Source: Terrisporobacter othiniensis
Lineage (GTDB): Bacteria; Bacillota; Clostridia; Peptostreptococcales; Peptostreptococcaceae
NCBI RefSeq assembly: GCF_000808015.1
Contig: NZ_JWHR01000068.1
Coordinates: forward strand, 62,001 to 126,000
Reading direction: 5' to 3'
DNA: 64,000 nucleotides
The notes under the pieces were generated by a model. The model made no database searches. It had not been told where the DNA came from and worked only from the letters and a program-made list of their open reading frames with translations. Shown here in pieces: positions 27,863 through 35,375 of the stretch (within the stretch, counting starts at the first letter, position 1; each line of letters begins with the position of its first letter). The position numbers and the translations under genes are program-made.

Positions 27863-28031
27863 TTTTCTGTTATCGGTAATAACGATACACAAAAAGCAAT
27901 TGGATAATGTTGATGAGGAAGATAGGGTTAACAGTAAAACTCAGGGGTGTTTTGCCGTTGAGTTAGGTCAAAGAGGTAGTTGGCTAATAAATGAAAGTGG
28001 ACTTTATCCTTTTAAAAGGGAAAACTTCTGA
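27863..28031 (+). pseudogene. Remnant of a Bro-N/antirepressor phage protein
   Basis: From 27906 the frame reads NVDEEDRVNSKTQGCFAVEL then GQRGSWLINESGLYPF to TGA 28029. This is the core of the Bro-N antirepressor domain (VDEEDR, then WLINESGLY). Just upstream, in another frame, VIGNNDTQKAIG matches the preceding part of the same domain, so there is a one-base frameshift near 27905. The beginning and end of the protein are lost. Confidence 0.7.
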
Positions 28032-28508
28032 AACCGATGTTAAAAATTTAGATGATCATTATATGCATATCCGAAAATTAAACAATAAAGCTTCTTATCC
28101 AGTATAAATTAAGGTAGTTATATGGAGCGTTTCCACTTTTGGTAACGCTGAGCTAAATTTTGAGCTTAGAGTAGACAAAGAGCCAGCCTTATATTTATTT
28201 CATAAAAAGTGATAAACCTAAAGTATACATCAAAATGCTACTCACTTTTATTATGCCTTAAATTATGGCGTCCGAGAAAATCTAAGTAATACTAAGATTA
28301 TTTTATAAAACTTTATATTAAATAAATTGAGTTATAGGAAGTTTAAAAAAATAATAGAATTTAGAGGTAAAATTTATAGCAATGTCGAATCGTTATATAT
28401 ATCATATTTTATAGTCAAAATAAACTTTTTTATTTCTTAATATTTACTGGCTTATGTGAAAAAATAAATAAGTATAATGTGACTTTTAATATTTAGGGGG
28501 GTTTATAA

Positions 28509-28661
28509 ATGAACTTGATTTCTTATTTAAGTTTATTTTTCGGGATATTGTTACTTATACCTGCTATTATGCTTAATTTAAGTGGTTTAATTAGATATTT
28601 AATAGCGTTGCTTGCAGTGATTTTAATTGTTAGTGGGGTATTAATGAATAAATCACTATGA
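28509..28661 (+). CDS. Small hydrophobic membrane protein (50 residues)
   Basis: ATG 28509 follows AGGGGGG. The product has two transmembrane helices (LISYLSLFFGILLLIPAIML and LIRYLIALLAVILIVSGVLM) with a short polar turn. A terminator lies 80 bases downstream, so it looks like a complete, independent transcription unit in otherwise empty DNA. It could be a small phage membrane protein or a toxin-like peptide. No family recognised. Confidence 0.6.
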   Translation: MNLISYLSLFFGILLLIPAIMLNLSGLIRYLIALLAVILIVSGVLMNKSL

Positions 28662-28741
28662 AGATCTTTTTTTAATTTATTTATAAATTTTCTCTAAAAT
28701 ATATAGAGTATTGTAAATATAAAATTAAATATTAAATTTAT

Positions 28742-28783
28742 AAAAATACTGTATTTTTCAAAAGGGAACATACGGTATTTTTT
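28742..28783 (+). terminator. Terminator after small membrane protein
   Basis: AAAAATACTGTA (28742-28753) pairs with TACGGTATTTTT (28771-28782, one G-U pair), followed by T. Confidence 0.7.
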
Positions 28784-28929
28784 AGTTCGAAATTCAAATA
28801 TAAAAGAAGTAATAAAGATATTAAACTAAAAAATAAAAATGCAGAGAAGTTTGTTTCATTTAAGAATAATACATAAAAGAATTTAGATATTATTATTTAT
28901 TCTGCTCATTCTGAATCTTTAAAAAGAAG

Positions 28930-29340
28930 CATTCCGAGTTTTCCGACTCCCTAAAAAAGATACTCGGTTATTACTCGGCACTTTCGGCAGTCTTAAAAAA
29001 GAACATTACCAATAAACAATAGGAACGTTACTATTGATTTTATGGAGTACTAAGTTAAAGTATCAACTTAGTAAAACTTAGTATTAGGCTGATATAATAC
29101 CCTTGTGAACTCTTGTATAAGAATCTATTTGAACACTTACAAATGCTTACATTCAATAGAGTGTTACTATTGGGAAATGTGGTAATTATAAGGAGATATC
29201 GTGCTAACAATTGCTAACATTAGGACCTGAAAAAACTTGAACTTAAAAAGCTAAGTAATGCTAAGGTTATGAAAACCTCACAAAACCTCACTATTGTATA
29301 TTGTGTAAAACTTTTAATATCCTAATAAATCCTACAAATA
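28930..29340. repeat. Repeat block B with 10-base doublets
   Basis: Second, diverged copy of block A. It has ACATTACCAATAA and GGAACGTTACTATTGATTT, then pairs with a 10-base period: CTTAGTAAAA/CTTAGTATTA (about 29068), CTTGTGAACT/CTTGTATAAG (about 29101), CTTACAAATG/CTTACATTCA (about 29137), GCTAACAATT/GCTAACATTA (about 29203), GCTAAGTAAT/GCTAAGGTTA (about 29250) and CCTCACAAAA/CCTCACTATT (about 29276). The lead-in (28930-28975) has a further pair ACTCGGTTATT/ACTCGGCACTT. Confidence 0.6.
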
Positions 29341-29584
29341 CTATACGACTATAAAAGTAATATATAATTAATAATTAGCTTTAAATGCTATAATATCTAT
29401 ATTGTATTTATATAAATATGTTAGTAAATAAGCTACTATTCTATTAAATCAACCTGGAAAAGTAATTATAACATATGCAAAAGGTTCTAAATATTGGAGG
29501 AAAAAATAGATTTTTTTAATAATTTAATTTACGATATAGAAAAATAAAGATATGTTTTATTAGCTATACCAACGTATAAAAACA

Positions 29585-30053
29585 AACCTAAATAATACTA
29601 CAGTTGAGAAGATAGATAAAGTAGTTCACAACGAACTGATAAGGGTATATGACTTTGAGGTTGAAGATTTCCATACGTATTTTGTATCTGATGCTAGTGT
29701 ATTGGTGCATAATACAGAAGGTTGCAAATATCAGGTTGGAGCCTATAAAGATATAAAGGGATCAAAAGGATTAGATGCATATCATGCAGGACAGAAAGCA
29801 GTGATGAAAAAATTAGCTAAAAATTATGATGAAATGACTGCTCCTGCAATAAATGTTCCTAAGGTAGGACATACGATTAAAAGGAGATAAAGGTATTGTA
29901 TCAAGAAAGACAAAGGGTATAACTAGTTCAAGACAACTATTGGCAAGAGATATAAAAGAATTAAGACGAGTTTATCCTGATATTCCAAATTCAAAATTAA
30001 GAGAATTGATTAGTATGAATAAAAAATTATATCCAGAAATGAGGAAAAAATAA
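29585..30053 (+). pseudogene. Remnant of a Hint-domain polymorphic toxin (cassette 1)
   Basis: The readable part starts inside the C-terminal half of a Hint (intein-like) pretoxin domain: TVEKIDKVVHNELIRVYDFE and FHTYFVSDASVLVHNT, ending at the usual HNT cleavage motif. A toxin domain follows: GLDAYHAGQKAVMKKL, then AINVPKVGHTIK. A single extra base near 29877-29884 breaks the frame. The true continuation is GDKGIVSRKTKGITSSRQLL, then ARDIKELRRVYPDIPNSKL, ending at 30053. The toxin type resembles secreted nuclease-like C-termini in LXG/RHS proteins. The usual N-terminal delivery part is missing. Confidence 0.75.
29598..29715 (+). repeat. 118-base Hint-coding repeat, copy 1
   Basis: About nine in ten positions are identical to 30973-31090 in the same orientation. 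Both encode the C-terminal end of a Hint domain up to VHNT, the junction to the toxin domain. Such repeats are the sites where alternative toxin ends are exchanged by homologous recombination. Confidence 0.85.
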
Positions 30054-30054
30054 A

Positions 30055-30396
30055 ATGAATGAAGATTTTATTAAAAGTATTTACAAAACTATAGTTGAAG
30101 AAAATAAAGAATTATATAAAGATTTATTTAATAATACAAATATAAGCGAGGTAAGTGACACATACTGGAAACAATCATTACAATTATATAATGACTTATC
30201 AGAAGATAAAAGAGTAGTATTTATTAGTGTTATAGAACAAATAATGATTGATACTGTATCAAATATATTTGGAATAATTGATGGTAGTAGTACACTTAAT
30301 GAATGTAACATTCAACCTAAACTATTATTAAATGATATTGATACGGATGGGGAATTACAAGATATATTTCTAGAATATATAGAAGAGATTGAATAG
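30055..30396 (+). CDS. Putative immunity protein (cassette 1)
   Basis: 113 residues, acidic and helical (MNEDFIKSIYKTIVEENKEL, ending FLEYIEEIE). The start lies one base after the stop of the toxin remnant, the typical toxin-immunity spacing. It is intact although the toxin frame is broken. The family is not recognised; the role is inferred from position and acidity. Confidence 0.6.
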   Translation: MNEDFIKSIYKTIVEENKELYKDLFNNTNISEVSDTYWKQSLQLYNDLSEDKRVVFISVIEQIMIDTVSNIFGIIDGSSTLNECNIQPKLLLNDIDTDGELQDIFLEYIEEIE

Positions 30397-30478
30397 TTTA
30401 ATAAACTATAATTTAAATTTATATTAACTATTTAAAAATAGAAAAATATTTAACAAAAACATTTTCAAGTGAGTAAAG

Positions 30479-30526
30479 ATAGAGAATATGCATAATTGAT
30501 TTATAGTTTGTATATTCTCTATTTTA
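30479..30526 (+). terminator. Hairpin after cassette 1
   Basis: ATAGAGAATAT (30479-30489) pairs with ATATTCTCTAT (30512-30522), followed by TTTTAT. Confidence 0.6.
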
Positions 30527-30728
30527 TAATTAAAAAGGCATGATATCATAATGCAGTAGTTGAGTTTTAATATAAAATACTTAGATAAGATATCAGAATA
30601 TGTAGACATGATAATGATAGTGATAAATAAAATAAATGAAGACTCATTTTTGTATTAGTCTTAATAATTACTTACATTGATAATGGAAGTGATTGCTTAC
30701 GATGTAGCAAACCACATTTACAAAGGTT

Positions 30729-31429
30729 GGTATAAGTAACATTAAAGAAGGAAACCTGGTATGGGCATAATATCCAGAAACATGAGAAGTAGCCTTTAAA
30801 AGAGTAGTACAAACTTTTGTAAAAGAAACAGATACAATACTTTATATTAAAGTAGCTGGAGAAGTTATAGAGGCTACGGAGCAACATGTATTTTATATAG
30901 ATAACGTAGGCTGGATACCAGCAAGCATGATTGAAGAGGGAGATGTAGTAGTTCTTCGGTCAGGTGATAAGTCTACAGTTGAGAAGATAGATGAAGTAGT
31001 TCACAATGAACTGATAACTGTATATAACTTTGAGGTTGAAGATTTCCATACTTATTTTGTATCTGATGCTAGTGTGTTGGTACATAATACTGCATCATGT
31101 GCAGAAAAAACATATCAGACTTATACAAAAACTAATCTAAAAACAGGTGAAGTATACTCTGGTAGAACAAGTGGAAAAGGAAATCCCCTTGATAATGTTA
31201 AAAAGCGTGATGCTAACCATCATATGAATAAAAAAGGATTTGGTCCAGCAGTACTTGATAAAAGTTCAAAGAATAAAAATGCTATACGAGGAAGAGAACA
31301 ACAATTAATTGATATGCATGGTGGAGCTAAATCAATGGGGGGACTTCAGGAAATGCTGTTAATGGTATAAGTAAAAAGAATAAAAATAGACAAAAATACC
31401 TTCGTGCAGAAAGAAAGGAATTTGGTTAA
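30729..31429 (+). pseudogene. Remnant of a Hint-domain toxin with URI/GIY-YIG-like nuclease end (cassette 2)
   Basis: In one frame from 30729 a Hint domain is readable (GISNIKEGNLVWA, EVAFKRVVQTFVKETDTILY, EATEQHVFYIDNVGWIPA, FHTYFVSDASVLVHNT) but is interrupted by TAA at 30768 and TGA at 30783. The toxin domain follows: TYTKTNLKTGEVYSGRTSG, DANHHMNKKGFGPAVLDKS, AIRGREQQLIDMHGG. A missing base near 31337-31345 shifts the frame; the true end reads GNAVNGISKKNKNRQKYLRA and stops at 31427. The toxin resembles URI/GIY-YIG-like nuclease domains of RHS proteins. A shorter open frame (30927-31370) remains. Confidence 0.75.
30973..31090 (+). repeat. 118-base Hint-coding repeat, copy 2
   Basis: Direct repeat of 29598-29715. 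It ends at the same VHNT junction codons, after which the two toxin sequences are unrelated. Confidence 0.85.
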
Positions 31430-31430
31430 A

Positions 31431-31850
31431 ATGAGAAAAAAAAGATTAAAACTGGGAGATATCTACGAGATATCTTTACCAAATGGAATGAATGCTTATG
31501 GACGTCTTTATAAAGAATCAACATTAGCAATATATGAGAAGATATGCTCAAATGTAGATGAATTATCTCAAAATGAAAAATATAAGTTTTTTGTAGGAGT
31601 TTATACAGATTTATTACAAGATGGTATTTGGAAGATTGTTGATAATCGTCCGTTTAGTACAGATGAAGACGCTTGGCCACCACCTCAATCTATAAAGGAC
31701 TGTATTAGTGGAGGATATTCTTTATATATTAAAGGTGAGATAATACCATCTACTGAGGAAGTATGTAAGGATTTGGAACGTGCTGCAGCTTGGGATAGAC
31801 ATCATGTGGTAGATAGAATTATGGGGATTGATATATGGAATCCAGATTGA
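31431..31850 (+). CDS. Immunity protein, Imm26-like (cassette 2)
   Basis: 139 residues from ATG 31431, one base after the toxin stop. RLKLGDIYEISLPNGMNAYG, then a VGVYTDLL segment, WKIVDNRPF and a Pro-rich turn (EDAWPPPQS) match the pattern of the Imm26 family of intracellular immunity proteins that neutralise nuclease toxins. The gene is intact while its toxin is broken. The family call is by memory of the pattern and should be checked by profile. Confidence 0.65.
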   Translation: MRKKRLKLGDIYEISLPNGMNAYGRLYKESTLAIYEKICSNVDELSQNEKYKFFVGVYTDLLQDGIWKIVDNRPFSTDEDAWPPPQSIKDCISGGYSLYIKGEIIPSTEEVCKDLERAAAWDRHHVVDRIMGIDIWNPD

Positions 31851-31889
31851 TATTCTATAGATTAATTAAGAAAATAGGAGGAATTTACA

Positions 31890-32480
31890 ATGAGTAATAT
31901 ATTGAAAAATAATGAAGCAAAAGAAATTGAAGTGCTTATTCAATTTAATGAGAAGCTTGACCCAATTGATGTGGAGGACTATTATGAGGAACCGTTAGAA
32001 GAATTTTTGAATGAAAATGGTTATGGTGAAATTGTTGGTGGAGGTACTATGCAATCACCAACAGGTGAAATAGAATTTTTTGATATTCAGGTATTAATTT
32101 ATGATAGCAATTACACTATGAAAATTGTAGATGAGATAAAGATGAAACTGGAAAGTTTAGGAGCAGCAAAAGGTTCCTTTATAGAAATTGAAGGTAAAGA
32201 AGAAAAAATATCATTTGGTAAAAGAGAAGGATTAGCTATTTATTTGGATGGTGTAAATCTTCCTGAAAATGTATATAAAGAATGTGATTCTAATTATGTT
32301 GTTTCTGAAATATTTAGATTAACAGGTTGCAATGATGATATTATAAGATTTTGGGAAGGTGATACAGAAACAGCTATATATTTTTATGGGGAATCTTTTG
32401 ATAATATGAAAAGAGATATTTTTGAATTTGTTAATACATATCCATTGTGTAAATGTGCTAGGATAGTTCAAATAGCATAA
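31890..32480 (+). CDS. Putative immunity or accessory protein
   Basis: 196 residues with GGAGGAATTT before ATG 31890. Acidic, with alternating beta strands (KEIEVLIQFNEKLDP, GEIEFFDIQVLIYD, KREGLAIYLDGVNLPE). It follows the Imm26-like gene by 40 bases, consistent with an immunity island in which several immunity genes accumulate. No family recognised. Confidence 0.5.
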   Translation: MSNILKNNEAKEIEVLIQFNEKLDPIDVEDYYEEPLEEFLNENGYGEIVGGGTMQSPTGEIEFFDIQVLIYDSNYTMKIVDEIKMKLESLGAAKGSFIEIEGKEEKISFGKREGLAIYLDGVNLPENVYKECDSNYVVSEIFRLTGCNDDIIRFWEGDTETAIYFYGESFDNMKRDIFEFVNTYPLCKCARIVQIA

Positions 32481-32634
32481 GCGTATTAAAATTACTTATA
32501 ACTCATACTCAAATATAGTAGTAATATTATACATTAAAAGTATCTAAAATTAGATATTGTACATTATGTTAATTGTTTTCAATAGTTATTTATTAATACG
32601 AAGTACTCCTAAAAGATTGAAAAATAACTACTTA

Positions 32635-32673
32635 CATAGAGATAACTCACTAAATTAGTTAGTTATCTCTATG
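32635..32673. repeat. Perfect 13-base inverted repeat
   Basis: CATAGAGATAACT (32635-32647) pairs exactly with AGTTATCTCTATG (32661-32673). No T tract follows directly. It may end the immunity transcript or mark a cassette boundary. Confidence 0.55.
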
Positions 32674-32717
32674 TTAACGTATTTGTGTATAATACGTATA
32701 GAACGAAAAAGTAAGTT

Positions 32718-32809
32718 TTAGGAACAAATAGTAAAGGAAAAACAGTAATATACTAAAAGTAGTGATTGATAGTAAAGGAAATGTAATCACAGCATTTCCT
32801 AAAAATTAG
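32718..32809 (+). pseudogene. Tail of a third toxin domain (cassette 3)
   Basis: LGTNSKGKTVIY (32718-32753) and then, in a shifted frame, VVIDSKGNVITAFPKN with a stop at 32807-32809. The last motif is a frequent ending of secreted RNase-type toxin domains (a V-x-TAFP ending). It lies 10 bases before the third immunity-like gene. The rest of the toxin is gone. Confidence 0.55.
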
Positions 32810-32819
32810 GAGGGACTAT

Positions 32820-33152
32820 ATGAATTTTTATATTGGTAATTCTGTTAAAGATATTAATTTAAATAATAAAAATATTGAATTTAGTGATGAATTAATTGAA
32901 TATATTTACAATTCAAGGGACAAAGTTTTATTTGACATGAGCAAACTGTATGATATTGATCCGTATGATGATGTAGTAATTTTAGCAGATGATATTCAAT
33001 TAATAATTAATACATGTAAGAGTATACTAGTTTCAACAATATTAAAAGATGCTAGAGAATCAGAAATATGGACTATTATGTTGAATGAATTGATTAATAT
33101 GGCACAACAAGCCTTATCAATGGAAACTGGAATAGTGTCAATTGGTGATTAA
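32820..33152 (+). CDS. Putative immunity protein (cassette 3)
   Basis: 110 residues with AGGAGGGAC before ATG 32820. Acidic, helical, with a DIDPYDDVVILADDIQ segment typical of small acidic immunity proteins. No family recognised; the role is inferred from the toxin tail immediately upstream. Confidence 0.5.
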   Translation: MNFYIGNSVKDINLNNKNIEFSDELIEYIYNSRDKVLFDMSKLYDIDPYDDVVILADDIQLIINTCKSILVSTILKDARESEIWTIMLNELINMAQQALSMETGIVSIGD

Positions 33153-33293
33153 AAATAATATTGTTTATTATATACTAAGCATGATATATATATTAAAATC
33201 GACGGACTTGATAGAAAGCTTAATGTTTTTTATTAAGTCCATTATATTAAAGTTTTACATGGAGGATTATATAAAATTATAGTATTACATGTA

Positions 33294-33315
33294 TTAGCAC
33301 ACATTTAGCACACAA
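33294..33315 (+). repeat. Doubled TTAGCACACA motif, right end
   Basis: Same doubled motif and orientation as at 14250-14271, here about 125 bases inside the right attachment site. Probable integrase arm-type sites. Confidence 0.7.
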
Positions 33316-33441
33316 TTATAATTAAGTTTGAAGAAAAATAAAAAAGCTATATGAAAAATGGAACTGACGTAATTAAGCAATATACACAAATAGAATGTAT
33401 AATAAAAAATAAAATTTACTAAAAAAATATATGTTAGAGTA

Positions 33442-33458
33442 TCCCCTCATCTCCACCA
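33442..33458 (+). other. Right attachment site (attR core)
   Basis: Exact copy of the last 17 bases of ssrA. Beyond it lies CCTCG-AAAA-CGAGG (33467-33480), plausibly the original ssrA terminator stem now 19 kb from its gene. Confidence 0.88.
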
Positions 33459-33646
33459 TTCAAACCCTCGAAAACGAGGAAAAGAGGGGTTGTCTCAAAA
33501 TGATTTTAAAATCATAAAAGAGGCAACTCTTTTTTATGACTTTATACCTAGGATAATTTAATATATTTTACGTTATTTGTTAAATTAGATTATATTTGGA
33601 CATGACAAAATAGGATATCTATAAATATCCCATATAATGTAAATAT

Positions 33647-35179
33647 TTAAGCTATCGCTTTTGTATAAAAAGTTACACCTAATCTATTTTGTTGAATTTT
33701 ATTATGAAGTTTATTTAAATTGTAAGCAAGTGCTAAAAGTGTAAATTCTACTTTTACATTTTTCTTACCTCTAGTTAAAAATCTTCTAAAATTATGATTT
33801 TCTTTTATTACCGCAAATGCACCTTCAACTTGTATAGATCTATTCATTCTAGTTAAAATACCAAACTCACTTGTTATATTATCTTGTGATTGTTTTCTTT
33901 TTGTTATAAATACAGGAGATACTTGTATCCTTTTATTACCCTTTGCTTTTGTATATTTTAATTTAATAGGACAGTCATTACAATTTTCACATTCATATAT
34001 TTTAGCTTTCGAAATATATCCAGATTTTGATTTTCTCGTAGTTGTAGCTATAAATTTTAATTCTTTATTATTAGCACAAGTATAAGTATCAGCTATTTTG
34101 TTATAAATCATATTTTCTCTTTTACCAATATTATTCTTAAACTTTTTACTCTTTGTATTTTCATAATTTTGTGGTTTTATAAATGATTTTTGATTATTTT
34201 CTTCTAAATAAACATAATTTTCTTCACTTTCATAACCAGCATCAGCTATTATATTTTCATATTTAGCCGGAAGGCTTTCGCCTAATTTATCTAAAAATGG
34301 AATAAATGTAAGTTGATCTGATCTTTCACTAGAAATATCAACTCCAACTATATATTCACCCTCAACTCCTATCTGAATATTATATCCAGGTTTTAATTGA
34401 GCATTTTTCATGTGATCATCTTTCATATGCATAAATGTAGCATCTATATCTGTCTTAGAAAAACTATTTCTTCCATTAAAAATAGAATTATATAAATCAT
34501 ATTTAGACTGTCTTTCTAAGTATTTATTGGCTTCCTCTATTAATTTTTGAAGTTCTGTTTTTCTCTTGCCTTTGCCATAAACAAATTCTATATTTGATGA
34601 TAATTTTATAGAGTTTAAAAATTCTAAAATTTCATTGAGTAATTTACATTTAAGTGTATTTTCAACAATTGAAAAGTTTTTATTGAATTTATCATTTATA
34701 TTTTTAATAAATAATTTTATGGCTTCGCCTAATTTTATTTCATTTTTGCTTACTGTTTTTTTCCACACAAAAGTGTATTTATTGGCGTTAGCCTCAATTT
34801 TTGTACCATCTATAAATAGATTTTTTAATTCAAGTTCATTATTTTCATATAACTTTATAATAAATTGATTAAATAAATCATCAAGTATAATCTCTAATCT
34901 TCCCGTTCTAAATCTTACAATATTATTATGATCAGGAGCTTTAAAACCTTCTAATAGCCACATAAAATTTACATCTCTTTTACAGGCAAGTTCGATTTTT
35001 CTACTTGACCAAATATCATTCATGTATGCATAAATTAATATTTTGAATAGGATTTTAGGTGGAACTGCAGGATTTCTCCCATTTTGGGAGTACGCCTCGT
35101 ATAATTTTTTATAATCTAATTCCTCCATCATTAGGCTTAGCAATCTCACTGAATCATCCTCTGGTATTAATACATCCAA
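33647..35179 (-). CDS. IS1182-family transposase
   Basis: 510 residues from TTG 35179. It has an N-terminal DUF772-type region (SRKIELACKRDVNFMWLLEG), the first Asp in LFIDGTKIEANAN, the second in IIADAGYES and a C-terminal segment with MNRSIQVEGAFAVIKENHNF carrying the catalytic Glu. Homologous-looking sequence continues upstream in frame (NYSQISENYQLKLPIDLD) to at least 35250 with no ATG, so the true start is uncertain and may have been lost. The rest of the frame is open, so the protein may still be active. Confidence 0.88.
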   Translation of the reverse strand: MDVLIPEDDSVRLLSLMMEELDYKKLYEAYSQNGRNPAVPPKILFKILIYAYMNDIWSSRKIELACKRDVNFMWLLEGFKAPDHNNIVRFRTGRLEIILDDLFNQFIIKLYENNELELKNLFIDGTKIEANANKYTFVWKKTVSKNEIKLGEAIKLFIKNINDKFNKNFSIVENTLKCKLLNEILEFLNSIKLSSNIEFVYGKGKRKTELQKLIEEANKYLERQSKYDLYNSIFNGRNSFSKTDIDATFMHMKDDHMKNAQLKPGYNIQIGVEGEYIVGVDISSERSDQLTFIPFLDKLGESLPAKYENIIADAGYESEENYVYLEENNQKSFIKPQNYENTKSKKFKNNIGKRENMIYNKIADTYTCANNKELKFIATTTRKSKSGYISKAKIYECENCNDCPIKLKYTKAKGNKRIQVSPVFITKRKQSQDNITSEFGILTRMNRSIQVEGAFAVIKENHNFRRFLTRGKKNVKVEFTLLALAYNLNKLHNKIQQNRLGVTFYTKAIA

Positions 35180-35268
35180 ATCTATAGGTAATTTTAATTG
35201 ATAATTTTCTGAGATTTGGGAATAATTTTTATATAAAGTGAAGTTTTGAATACTTTAAGTGTACACAA

Positions 35269-35299
35269 AAGGGATGAACTTTATGTGAGTTCATCCCTT
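35269..35299. terminator. Protective hairpin inside the insertion sequence
   Basis: AAGGGATGAACT (35269-35280) pairs exactly with AGTTCATCCCTT (35288-35299). It is upstream of the transposase gene, where it can stop transcription entering from neighbouring genes. Confidence 0.7.
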
Positions 35300-35375
35300 C
35301 CTTTTTGTGGAACTATCTTTTTATTTTGAGACAGCCACTTTATTTTACTTTTTATAAATATTTTATTAGTACTTA

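Larger units (their letters stand above)
26602..29584. other. 3-kb repeat-rich region with little coding capacity
   Basis: Between the HNH-like gene and the first toxin remnant I see one intact small gene (28509-28661), one dead antirepressor (27863-28031), two diverged copies of a 300-base block, three copies of a 60-base motif and a strong inverted repeat. These are listed separately. The remainder has no recognisable gene on either strand. Confidence 0.6.
14175..33458. mobile_element. 19.3-kb integrated phage-like element in ssrA
   Basis: Bounded by the 17-base ssrA repeat. It contains integrase, divergent repressor and Cro-like genes, excisionase, replication genes, a sigma factor and a late-regulator-like gene, in the order of a temperate phage early region. 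No terminase, portal, capsid, tail, holin or endolysin genes follow. Cargo comprises two HEPN-domain genes at the integrase end and toxin/immunity remnants at the other end. It is either a defective prophage that lost its late half or a satellite-like island. Confidence 0.85.
33488..35336 (-). mobile_element. IS1182-family insertion sequence
   Basis: About 1.85 kb with ends GGTTGTCTCAAAAT (33488-33501) and, on the other strand, GGCTGTCTCAAAAT (ending 35336), 13 of 14 matching. It holds one DDE transposase gene. It lies 30 bases beyond attR, close behind the ssrA terminator stem, which fits the preference of this family for sites near hairpins. Confidence 0.85.

Noticed and set aside
26868..29340. 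CRISPR array
   Set aside because: Repeat units are about 10 bases, only two per site, differ between sites and lack spacers of constant length; no cas genes.
32635..32673. Rho-independent terminator
   Set aside because: Perfect 13-base stem but no T tract on either side, so recorded as an inverted repeat only.
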